Part shown: positions 53,817 to 61,170 of the stretch, piece by piece
Numbering within the stretch: position 1 is the stretch's first letter
How the letters are laid out: each line of letters begins with the position of its first letter
Assembly (NCBI RefSeq): GCF_900102485.1
Contig: NZ_FNBX01000011.1
Location: 1-64,000, forward strand
Source of the DNA: Desulfovibrio legallii
Lineage (GTDB): Bacteria; Desulfobacterota; Desulfovibrionia; Desulfovibrionales; Desulfovibrionaceae
DNA: 64,000 bases
Reading direction: 5' to 3'
Notes under the pieces: generated by a model
Databases searched by the model: none
What the model was told of the DNA's origin: nothing
Seen by the model: only the letters and a program-made list of their open reading frames with translations
Translations under genes and position numbers: made by a program

Positions 53817-54413
53817 CTAGTACTGCCAGGAGCTGCCGTCGTAACGGATCAGCTCGTTGAGCCGCCGGGACTTAACCTGCTCGCAGGAAGCGGTAAGCGC
53901 CTCCTTCCTGGACTTGCCGCGGCACTCAAAAACATTTTCGTGGTAGCGCACAAAGCCCACATACTGGCCTTTGGTGCCGGGGCGCAGCTCCGTGCTTACG
54001 TTGCTGGTGTCCACATCCACATAGGTGGCCACATAGTCCTTGCCCTGCTGGCGCACTTCCTTTTCAGCCTTGGAAGGCACCACGGTACGGGAAGCCTGGG
54101 CCACCAGACGATGGCCCACCATGTCCAGCTCCGCCGCAATCTGCGTTTCGCCCTTGGGGGCGGACTTGCCCGCCTTGGTCTTAGCGGCTTTTTCCGCTTT
54201 GGCTTTGGCGGCTTTTTCCGCTTTGGCGGTCTTGGCGTCCACCTTTTTGCCGGCCTTAGTCGGCGCCGGGGGTTCGGGGGCAGGGGCGGGGGCCGCCGCC
54301 TGCTCCTGAGGCTGTGCAGGGGGAACGTCTTTTTGCTCAGTATCGCCGCCGAACCAGGCGCAGCCGCCGGTGGCAAGCCCCAGAACCAGTATACAAGCCA
54401 GCATGTTACGCAT
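53817..54413 (-). CDS. Putative lipoprotein with Lys/Ala-rich linker
   Basis: The 198-residue protein begins with a short signal peptide ending in LATGGC; the cysteine at about 18 is a plausible lipidation site, though position -3 is Thr rather than Leu. Residues 30-90 are low-complexity Pro/Ala followed by repeats such as AKAEKAAKAKAEKAAK, possibly a cell-wall-spanning spacer. The C-terminal 100 residues look folded and contain two cysteines (VFECRG, TASCEQ). I do not recognise the domain. GAGGAGG supports the start. It lies downstream of the VWA-OmpA gene on the same strand. Confidence 0.75.
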   Translation of the reverse strand: MRNMLACILVLGLATGGCAWFGGDTEQKDVPPAQPQEQAAAPAPAPEPPAPTKAGKKVDAKTAKAEKAAKAKAEKAAKTKAGKSAPKGETQIAAELDMVGHRLVAQASRTVVPSKAEKEVRQQGKDYVATYVDVDTSNVSTELRPGTKGQYVGFVRYHENVFECRGKSRKEALTASCEQVKSRRLNELIRYDGSSWQY

Positions 54414-54433
54414 CTACCAGACCTCCTCACACC

Positions 54434-54463
54434 AAAGCCGGGCGGCCCAGGCCGCCCGGCTTT
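54434..54463 (-). terminator. Hairpin between VWA-OmpA gene and lipoprotein gene
   Basis: A 13-bp perfect stem (AAAGCCGGGCGGC with GCCGCCCGGCTTT) around CCAG lies 33 nt past the VWA-OmpA stop. The U-run is only UUU, so it may be a partial terminator or mRNA 3'-end stabiliser that sets unequal expression of the two genes. Confidence 0.6.
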
Positions 54464-54495
54464 CGCTGTAAGTCACATAAGTTGGCCGCTGAAGG

Positions 54496-55491
54496 CTACT
54501 CGAAAGAGATTTCGGTGCGCCGGTTCATGGCGCGGCCTTCGTCGGTTTTGTTGTTGTACTTGAAGGACTTGCCGCGGCCGATGGACGTCATGCGGCTGGC
54601 GGGGATGCCCTGCTTCACCAGGTAGTTCTTCACGGAATTGGCGCGCTCCTGAGAGAGCTTCATGTTGTAAGCGTCAGAGCCGATCCAGTCGGTCCAGCCA
54701 GAGAGGATCACGCGCTTGTTGGGATTGGACTTGATGAGGCCGGCGGCTTCGTTGAGGATGCCCATGGCCTTGCCGTCAAGAGCGTAAGAATTGAAGGCAA
54801 AGTGCACGCCGCGCAGCACGATCACGTCCTCGTCCTGGCAGAACACGGCCAGCACGAAGCGCTCCACGGCAGCGTCGCTGGTGGCCAGCTCTTCGCCGCG
54901 CACCACGATGCTGTTGGGGTTCAGAGCGGCAATCTGCTTGATGGTGGCTTCGCCGTTCTTGGTGTCGGCCAGGGAGATGATGTGCACCACCAGGTTGCGC
55001 TGGCTGGCGTAGAGCTGGCGGGCCATTTCCACCAGGTCGGTGCCGCGGTTGTTGTCGCCGTCAGTGACCAGGATGAGGGCGGCGTCGCGCTTCATGCTGG
55101 AGAGGAAGGGTTCATAGGCCTGCAGGCCGTTGCCCATGCTGGTCATGCGGCCGAAGATCTGGAAGCCGCTGCGCAGCTTGTTGATGCCCGCGGCCATGGC
55201 GGCGCGGTCCCAGGGGCCCTGTGCCACGATGGTGCTGTTGGGCGAAATGGTGTGCAGGCCGCCATTGTAGCTCAGGGCGGGGATGGCCGCGTTCACGCGC
55301 TGGAGCACGTTTTTGGCCACCACGATTTTGTCCTGCTTCAGCTGGGCGTTTTTCATCATCATGGAGCCGGAGTAGTCCACGACGAAGTCGAAGCTTTCAA
55401 TTTTTTTGTTGCACGCGGGTGCGGCCGCCGCGGCCACGGCATAACTCAGCACAAGTGCAGCCGCCAGAACGAGAAGACGAAATGATTTCAT
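54496..55491 (-). CDS. Secreted VWA domain-OmpA domain fusion protein
   Basis: The 331-residue protein has a signal peptide (cleavage near residue 25), then a von Willebrand factor A domain with an intact MIDAS motif (D39-x-S41-x-S43 in DYSGSM, with LVTDGDNN later). The C-terminal OmpA-like domain (about 225-331) has LSQERANSVKNYLVKQG and MNRRTEI, which bind peptidoglycan. It is probably periplasmic or outer-membrane associated and holds a partner through a metal-dependent VWA contact. GGGAGG supports the ATG at 55491. The frame continues upstream without a signal sequence. Confidence 0.88.
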   Translation of the reverse strand: MKSFRLLVLAAALVLSYAVAAAAAPACNKKIESFDFVVDYSGSMMMKNAQLKQDKIVVAKNVLQRVNAAIPALSYNGGLHTISPNSTIVAQGPWDRAAMAAGINKLRSGFQIFGRMTSMGNGLQAYEPFLSSMKRDAALILVTDGDNNRGTDLVEMARQLYASQRNLVVHIISLADTKNGEATIKQIAALNPNSIVVRGEELATSDAAVERFVLAVFCQDEDVIVLRGVHFAFNSYALDGKAMGILNEAAGLIKSNPNKRVILSGWTDWIGSDAYNMKLSQERANSVKNYLVKQGIPASRMTSIGRGKSFKYNNKTDEGRAMNRRTEISFE

Positions 55492-55762
55492 AGTGCCTCC
55501 CAAACGTTGAAAGTGTCGTCGATTACCGTCATCCAACGACGGTAGATCGCGGTATGCCCGCCATAGCACCGTTCCCTGTCCGGCCAAGGGCTTCCCGGGA
55601 ACGGTAACTGCTTTTCCCATACCCGGCTTTGCGAAAAACCGCAAGGCATAAATGGAAAAGGCGCTCCAGCCGCCGCCGCACGGGCAGCTTCGGCCCGGCC
55701 CCTTCGCTGGACAGCGCCCTGCGCATGGGGCATACTTTTATGAAGCGTCAAGGATCGTCCGC
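55492..55762. other. Divergent intergenic region with two hairpins
   Basis: Two inverted repeats lie here: TACCGTC/GACGGTA (55524-55530, 55538-55544) and ACCGTTCCC/GGGAACGGT (55568-55576, 55597-55605). They sit between the divergent VWA-OmpA and racemase-like genes and could be operators or 5'-UTR structures. I found no cobalamin-riboswitch B12 box ahead of the cobalamin genes. Confidence 0.5.
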
Positions 55763-56638
55763 ATGCCAGTACTGCCCTTTTCCAAATGGAGCCCCGGCGG
55801 CAACGCCACCCTCCTCTTCCCCGCCGCCGGGCTTGACGCGCGCGCCCAGGCCCGTCTGGCCGCTCAGGCCCTCAACCCTGCCCTGCTGGGCGGGGAGCAG
55901 GCGGGCTTTGTGGACCTGCCCGCACGCCGCCTGCGCATGGCCGGCGGCGAGTTCTGCGTCAACGCCAGCCGCGCCGTGGGCGCATTGCTGGCCCTTACGG
56001 ACGCGGCGGCCGGACGCGGCGCGCAGAAGGCGTTGCCCAAGGCAGCGGCCGCCCCCTGCGGTACGGACCGGCTGGACACGCTCCACGTTTCCGGCTGGCC
56101 CGCGCCCGTGCTCCTGCACACGCGCGGCGCAGGGCCCTTCTGGCAGGTGGAGGCCCGCCTGCCCCTGCCGCCCTGCCCCCTGGAGGATCTCGCCCCCGGC
56201 GTCTGCCTGGCGCGCCTGCCGGGCATCTGCCATGTGTTGCTGGACGAGGCCCGGCATCCCCTCCCTGAGGATTGCCGCGCGGCCGCCGCCGCCTGTCGCC
56301 ACCGCTACGGCCTGGAGGCGGAAGCTGCCGCCGGCGTGGTCTGGTGGCGGCGCACGGACGCGGCGCTGCGCATGACGCCCCTGGTCCATGTGCGGGATGC
56401 GGACACCACCTTTCTGGAAAGCGCCTGCGGCTCCGGCGCGCTGGCCCTGGCCCTGCACCTTGCCCGCCTGGACCAGGGGCGCGCTTTCCGCCTGGGCCAG
56501 CCCTCCGGCTCTGTGCTGCGGGTGCGCCTTTATGAAGAAAACGCCGCGGGCGGAACCGCCGCCTGGGCCGGGGTGGACGGTCCCGTGGCCCTTGTGGCGC
56601 GGGGCCGGGCCTGGCTGGAGGATGCCCCACAGTTATGA
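55763..56638 (+). CDS. DapF/CntK-like cofactor-independent amino-acid racemase
   Basis: The 291-residue protein belongs to the diaminopimelate-epimerase fold and resembles the histidine racemase CntK of staphylopine synthesis more than DapF. Shared points are FSKWSPGGNATLL at the N terminus, the first catalytic cysteine C65 in GGEFCVNAS, the second, C222, in ESACGSG, and GQPSGSVLRVR near the end. Both cysteines needed for two-base racemisation are present. It overlaps cbiD by 4 nt. The start at 55763 follows AAGGA. The substrate is unknown; a link to cobalt acquisition is inferred only from position. Confidence 0.8.
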   Translation: MPVLPFSKWSPGGNATLLFPAAGLDARAQARLAAQALNPALLGGEQAGFVDLPARRLRMAGGEFCVNASRAVGALLALTDAAAGRGAQKALPKAAAAPCGTDRLDTLHVSGWPAPVLLHTRGAGPFWQVEARLPLPPCPLEDLAPGVCLARLPGICHVLLDEARHPLPEDCRAAAAACRHRYGLEAEAAAGVVWWRRTDAALRMTPLVHVRDADTTFLESACGSGALALALHLARLDQGRAFRLGQPSGSVLRVRLYEENAAGGTAAWAGVDGPVALVARGRAWLEDAPQL

Positions 56639-57933
56639 AAACGGCGCTGCGCGAAGGCTTCACCACGGGCAGCGCCGCCACGGGCGCGGCCCTGGCGGCC
56701 CTGTGCCTGCTGCGCGAAGGCAGCGCCCCCACAGAGGTGGAGGTGCCCCTGCCCCCCTTTGCCCCCGCGCCCCGGCCTGGCCGCCCTGCCGCTGCCTGCC
56801 CGGAAACGCCTGGCCCGGAAGCGCTTGTCCCCGCCGCCCCTGGCCCGGAAGCGTCCGGCGATGCGCAGCCCCACGGCTGGCGCACCCTGCCCGTGGCCGC
56901 CTGCGGGGCCGGCCCCGCGCCGGAGCTGGCCGCCCTGCCGCTGCCCCCCGGACGCGCGGCCCACGCCGTAGTGCTTAAGGACGGCGGCGACGATCCGGAC
57001 GCCACCAACGGCGCGCGCATTACCGTCACTATTATAATAGAGGAAGCCACAAGGATGGCGGCGGAACAGAACGCCCCGGCGGCCGCGGCGGCCGCGTCCG
57101 GGTCCGGCGCGCCTGGGGATGCGCAGGCTTTTCCGCCCATCCGCATTGACGGCGGGCCCGGCGTAGGCCGGGTCACGTTGCCGGGCCTGCCCGTGCCGGT
57201 GGGTGCGGCGGCCATCAATCCCGTGCCGCGCCAGCAGATGGAATGGGCCTTGCGCCACGCGCTGTCCACGCGCCCCGGCCCGCGCCGCCCCCTGACCGCG
57301 CTGGTGAGCGTGCCCGAAGGCGCGGCCCTGGCCGCGCGCACCTTCAATCCCCGGCTGGGCATTGTGGGGGGCATTTCCATCCTGGGCACGCAGGGCACGG
57401 TGCGCCCGTTCAGCCACGCCGCCTGGAAGGCCACCATCGCCCAGGGGCTGGAAGTGGCCCTGGCCACGGGCTGCCCCGCCGTGGCCCTGAGCACGGGGCG
57501 ACGCTCCGAACGGCTGCTCATGGCCCGCTACCCCCGGCTCCCTCCCCAGGCCTTTGTGCAGGCGGCGGATTTTGCGGCCTTTTCTCTCAAAGCTGCCGGC
57601 GCGTTGCCGGGCGTGGACATTATCTGGGGCTGCTTTTTCGGCAAGCTGCTCAAGCTGGCCCAGGGCCATGCCTACACCCACGCCCGCAGCGCCGATCTGG
57701 ACCTGACGGCCCTGGCCGCCCTGTGCCGGGAACACGGCGCAACCTGCGCCCCCGCCGTGGCCCGCTGCACCACAGCGGCTCAGGCCCTGGAGCTGCTGCT
57801 GTCCGAAGCCGCAGGCCCCGCCGTGCTGCGCGCCGCAACGACCAAAGCTGCGGCGGTGGCCGCCGCCTTTGCCGGCCGTCCCGTGCGGCTGCACCTTTTT
57901 CATACCGACGGCAGGGAGCTGGCATGCCTATGA
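56635..57933 (+). CDS. cbiD: Cobalt-precorrin-5B C1-methyltransferase CbiD
   Basis: The 432-residue enzyme acts in the anaerobic (early cobalt) pathway to cobalamin, methylating C1 with SAM. It has the N-terminal REGFTTGSAATGAA, the central KDGGDDPDATNG (near residue 115), INPVPRQQ and GGISILGTQGTVRPFS. Two Ala/Pro-rich inserts (about 40-90 and 140-165) make it longer than the family's usual 350-380 residues. It is coupled to the racemase gene before and to cbiET after. Confidence 0.94.
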   Translation: MKTALREGFTTGSAATGAALAALCLLREGSAPTEVEVPLPPFAPAPRPGRPAAACPETPGPEALVPAAPGPEASGDAQPHGWRTLPVAACGAGPAPELAALPLPPGRAAHAVVLKDGGDDPDATNGARITVTIIIEEATRMAAEQNAPAAAAAASGSGAPGDAQAFPPIRIDGGPGVGRVTLPGLPVPVGAAAINPVPRQQMEWALRHALSTRPGPRRPLTALVSVPEGAALAARTFNPRLGIVGGISILGTQGTVRPFSHAAWKATIAQGLEVALATGCPAVALSTGRRSERLLMARYPRLPPQAFVQAADFAAFSLKAAGALPGVDIIWGCFFGKLLKLAQGHAYTHARSADLDLTALAALCREHGATCAPAVARCTTAAQALELLLSEAAGPAVLRAATTKAAAVAAAFAGRPVRLHLFHTDGRELACL

Positions 57934-59672
57934 AACAACAAGCCCTCTTGCCCGGACTACCCCTGCCGGCACCCGTCGCAGCCCGGCCCGCCGCTCCGGC
58001 AGACGCGGCTCTTCCGGATCCCGCCGCGCCGCCCCTGGCGGACGCCCCCGCCCCCCCGGAGCAGATCGCGCCCCCCGCCGCCGCGGCCGCACTGCCTGCG
58101 CCCCTGGCCGCCCTTGCCGATCCATCCTCCGCGTCCTCCGACAGCGCGCCCGACGCCGAGGAAACGCCCGACGCCGAGGACTGGCCGCCCATGGCCCAGA
58201 TGCTCCAGTCCATGTTCGTCTTTGAGCCCACCACGGCGGCCCCCGCGCCCATCACCGTGCTGGGGCTGGACTGCGGCCGCTTCCACGGCCTGGCCGACCT
58301 GCCGCCCTATGCGCGGACGCTGGTTCTGATGGCGGACGTGATCTGCGGCGGCAGAGCGCTGCTTCAGGAACTGGCTGGGCGGGACGTTGCGGACCCCGAA
58401 GCGGCGGACCCCAAAGCTGTGCGGGACACAGCGGCGGGCCCCGCAGCGGACAAAGAAGCGAACACGGCAGCGGACGCCGCAGAGGAGACACAGGATGCGG
58501 CGGCCTTGCCGCCTGTTCCTTCTCGCACATCCCTGGCCGAGCCGCCCCTCAAGGCCCGGCTGCTGCCCCTGACCACGCCCCTGGAAGCCGTGGTCACCCG
58601 CCTGAGCCAGATGCGCGCCGTGGGGGATACGGTGCTGGTGCTGGCCGACGGCGATCCTCTGCTTTTCGGCATCGGGGCCACCCTGGTGCGGCTGCTGGGG
58701 GAGGAGGCCGTGCGGCTGCTGCCCGCGGTCAGCTCACTGCAGCAGGCCTGCGCCCGTCTGGCTCTGCCCTGGCACAAGGTCATCTGCCTTTCGCTGCACG
58801 GGCGGGACGACCTGGGCCCCCTCAACGTGGCCGCGGGGAAAAACGCCCCCCTCTGCGTGCTGACGGACGCGCGCATGAGCCCGGACGTGCTGGTGCGTCA
58901 CCTGCTGGACCGGGGCGTGGATTGGTTTGACGCCCATATTTTTGAGCGCATGGGCGCGCCGGATGAAACCGTGAGCCATTTGAGCATGGCCGCGGCCGCG
59001 GGGCGCAATTTCGGCCCGGTCTGCACCTTGCTGCTTACCCCGCGTGAGGCCCCGCGCCGCCCCTGCCTGGGCCTGGACAGCGCGGAACTGGCCGTGGAGC
59101 GGGGCCTGATCAGCAAAAAACCCGTGCGGGCCGCTGCCCTGGCCCTGCTGCGCATTGCGCCGCGCCATGTGGTCTGGGACATCGGGGCGGGCTCCGGGGC
59201 CGTGGCGCTGGAAGCCGCCGTGCTGGCCCACGAGGGCCGGGTGGTGGCTGTGGAGCGTTCTGCCGGGCGGGCCATGAGCATTCAGGAAAACCGCCGCCGC
59301 TTCGGCGTGGCCATCCTGGACGTGCGCCTGGGCGAAGCGCCGGAGTGCCTGCCCGGCCTGCCGGACCCGCAGCGCGTCTTCATTGGCGGCGGGCTTTCCG
59401 GCGAGGACGGAGAGGATATTCTGGGCCACGTCTGCCACCGGCTGCCTGCGGGCGGCCGGGTGGTGGTCAGCTGCGTGCTGCTGGAGACCCTTTGCCTCTG
59501 CCGCAGTTTTTTTGAGCGCCTGGGCTGGCCTGTGGAACTGGAGCAGATCGCCGCCGCCGCGGCCCGTCCCCTGGGGGACGACGTTCACCTCGCCGCCATG
59601 AACCCCGTGTTTCTGCTGGCGGCCCAGAAGCCGACCCCGCGCGCCGCCGCGCCCGGAACCGCCGCCGACTGA
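57924..59672 (+). CDS. cbiET: Bifunctional precorrin C5,C15-methyltransferase/decarboxylase CbiET
   Basis: The 582-residue fusion has a CbiE methyltransferase domain (from ITVLGLDCG near residue 110, with LADGDPLLFGIG and LSLHGRDDLGP) and a CbiT domain (SAM motif WDIGAGSGAVALEA near 417). It methylates C5 and C15 and removes the C12 acetate. The first 100 residues are Pro/Ala/Asp-rich and a second acidic-Ala insert (about 155-215) interrupts CbiE; both look disordered. The chosen ATG (57924) follows AGGGAG; another ATG at 57930 overlaps the cbiD stop. Confidence 0.92.
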   Translation: MPMKQQALLPGLPLPAPVAARPAAPADAALPDPAAPPLADAPAPPEQIAPPAAAAALPAPLAALADPSSASSDSAPDAEETPDAEDWPPMAQMLQSMFVFEPTTAAPAPITVLGLDCGRFHGLADLPPYARTLVLMADVICGGRALLQELAGRDVADPEAADPKAVRDTAAGPAADKEANTAADAAEETQDAAALPPVPSRTSLAEPPLKARLLPLTTPLEAVVTRLSQMRAVGDTVLVLADGDPLLFGIGATLVRLLGEEAVRLLPAVSSLQQACARLALPWHKVICLSLHGRDDLGPLNVAAGKNAPLCVLTDARMSPDVLVRHLLDRGVDWFDAHIFERMGAPDETVSHLSMAAAAGRNFGPVCTLLLTPREAPRRPCLGLDSAELAVERGLISKKPVRAAALALLRIAPRHVVWDIGAGSGAVALEAAVLAHEGRVVAVERSAGRAMSIQENRRRFGVAILDVRLGEAPECLPGLPDPQRVFIGGGLSGEDGEDILGHVCHRLPAGGRVVVSCVLLETLCLCRSFFERLGWPVELEQIAAAAARPLGDDVHLAAMNPVFLLAAQKPTPRAAAPGTAAD

Positions 59673-59721
59673 GCGCAGGCCGCCGCGTGCGGCAATGGCT
59701 TACAGCAACAAGGACGACAAC

Positions 59722-60549
59722 ATGAATGCCACCCCATCGGATACGGAAGCCCCGGCCCGCGCCGCGCAGCCGGGCATGGTCAGCTTTGTGGGTGCGGGCC
59801 CCGGCGATCCGGAGCTGCTCACCATCAAGGGCCGCAAGGCCATAGAAGAGGCCGCCCTGGTGCTCTACGCGGGCTCGCTGGTGCCGCCCGCAGTGGTGGC
59901 CTGCGCCGCGCCGGAGGCGGAAGTGCTCGACTCCGCCCCCCTGACCCTGGCGGAATGCCACGCCCTGGTCCGGGCCACGGCCCTGGCCGGGGGCAAGGTG
60001 GCCCGCGTGCACACGGGCGACCCTTCCCTCTACGGGGCCCTGCGGGAGCAGGCCGCCCTGCTGGAGGCCGAGGGCATACCCTGGCGGGTCATCCCCGGCA
60101 TTACCGCCGCCTGCGCGGCGGCCGCAGCCGGGGGCGTCACCTTTACCGTGCCGGAAATAACCCAGAGCCTGATCATCACCCGCCTGGAGGGCCGCACCCC
60201 CGTGCCGGAGCGGGAAAGCCTGGCCGCCCTGGCCGCTCACGGCAGCTCCATGGCCGTTTACCTCTCGGCCCGCGACGCCGGCACGCTGCAAAAAGAGCTG
60301 CTGCGCCGCCTGCCGCCGGAAACCGCCGTGCTCTGCGCCCACCTGGTGGGCTGGCCCGAAGAGGAGCTCCACTGGACCCGCCTGGACGCCTTGGCCCGCT
60401 GCGTGGAAGCGCACAACCTCACCCGGCAGACCGTCTTCCTTATCCTGCCCGGCGAAGGCCGCAAGGGCACGACCTCCCGCCTCTACGCCGCGGATTTTTC
60501 CCACGCCTGCCGCGCGGCGCAACCCGCGCCGGAAAAAGAAAAATTTTAG
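59722..60549 (+). CDS. cbiF: Cobalt-precorrin-4 C11-methyltransferase CbiF
   Basis: The 275-residue SAM enzyme methylates C11 of the corrin precursor. It has VSFVGAGPGDPELLTIKG at the start, VHTGDPSLYGA and VIPGITAACAAAAAGG, which are typical of tetrapyrrole methylases and of CobM/CbiF in particular. The ATG at 59722 follows AAGGA; an ATG 27 nt earlier has no binding site. The TAG is followed directly by copy B of the structured element. Confidence 0.94.
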   Translation: MNATPSDTEAPARAAQPGMVSFVGAGPGDPELLTIKGRKAIEEAALVLYAGSLVPPAVVACAAPEAEVLDSAPLTLAECHALVRATALAGGKVARVHTGDPSLYGALREQAALLEAEGIPWRVIPGITAACAAAAAGGVTFTVPEITQSLIITRLEGRTPVPERESLAALAAHGSSMAVYLSARDAGTLQKELLRRLPPETAVLCAHLVGWPEEELHWTRLDALARCVEAHNLTRQTVFLILPGEGRKGTTSRLYAADFSHACRAAQPAPEKEKF

Positions 60550-60550
60550 G

Positions 60551-60684
60551 GCATTGCAACTTTGAAATGCCCTGGCGGCTGCGTGGGCAGACGCCCGCTG
60601 TGGAGGCGTAAGCGCAAGTTATTTGCGCTGGTAAGCGCCGAAACGAGCGTGCCGTAAACTTTGAGAATGCCTGTTCTCAAAGGT
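60551..60684 (+). repeat. Dispersed structured element, copy B
   Basis: This copy starts one base after the cbiF stop codon and is co-linear, without gaps, with copy A at 23471-23604. Here the third hairpin is CTTTGAGA (60659-60666), loop ATGCCTGT, TCTCAAAG (60675-60682). The closing pair is A-T where copy A has G-C. The five-base 5' arm GCATT can pair with AATGC at 60566-60570, a feature not shared with copy A. Confidence 0.85.
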
Positions 60685-60731
60685 AATCTGCTCTAAAGAA
60701 TAGGCAAAAAATCGCAGGATGGGGGCGTGGA

Positions 60732-60767
60732 GGGCAGGGAACTTTTGTTCACAAAAACTCCCTGCCC
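60732..60767. terminator. Hairpin in the cbiF-bactofilin convergent spacer
   Basis: GGGCAGGGA (60732-60740) pairs with TCCCTGCCC (60759-60767), with an inner TTTTG-TTCA-CAAAA stem. No U-run follows directly on either strand. It may terminate or protect the ends of the converging cobalamin and rod-shape operons. Confidence 0.45.
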
Positions 60768-60799
60768 CCCACAAAAAAATCTTCTCCCCGCGCTCCGCG

Positions 60800-61144
60800 T
60801 CAGGCGTCTTTGGGCTTGCCAGGGTTTTTCATGTGCACCTGCCCTTCGATGACGCCGCCTTCTTCAGTGAGCAGGCTGGGGGTGCAGACCTGGCCCTCCA
60901 GCAGTCCGGAGCTGTACACCACCACGCGGCGGCGAGCGGTGACCTCGCCGGAAAAGCGGCCGGAGAGCAGCAGCTCGCCCACGTCCAGCACGCCTTCCAC
61001 CTGGGCGTCCTTGCCCACATTGAGCACGCCTTCGCTGACGATTTCGCCGGTATAGCGGCCTTCAATGCGCACGGTGCCTTTGAAGTGCAGTTTGCCTTCA
61101 TAGACGGTATCGGAACCCAGGTAGGCTATTTCGTCTTTGGCCAC
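60800..61144 (-). CDS. Bactofilin (DUF583) family protein
   Basis: The 114-residue protein is a small bactofilin, which polymerises into cytoskeletal filaments that localise cell-wall enzymes. The repeated strand pattern of its beta-helix is seen in YEGKLHFKGTVRIEGRYTGEI and the following GVLNVGKDAQVEGVL and GEVTARRRVVVYSSG. The start GTG at 61144 follows AAGGGG; the frame upstream overlaps rodA. It is last in a mrdA-rodA-bactofilin run, tying it to cell shape. Confidence 0.87.
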   Translation of the reverse strand: MAKDEIAYLGSDTVYEGKLHFKGTVRIEGRYTGEIVSEGVLNVGKDAQVEGVLDVGELLLSGRFSGEVTARRRVVVYSSGLLEGQVCTPSLLTEEGGVIEGQVHMKNPGKPKDA

Positions 61145-61170
61145 GCCCAACCCCTTTTTCGGCTTGCGGT

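Noticed and set aside
55492..55762. Cobalamin riboswitch before the cobalamin genes
   Set aside because: No B12-box-like sequence could be found, and the hairpins present do not match the riboswitch layout.
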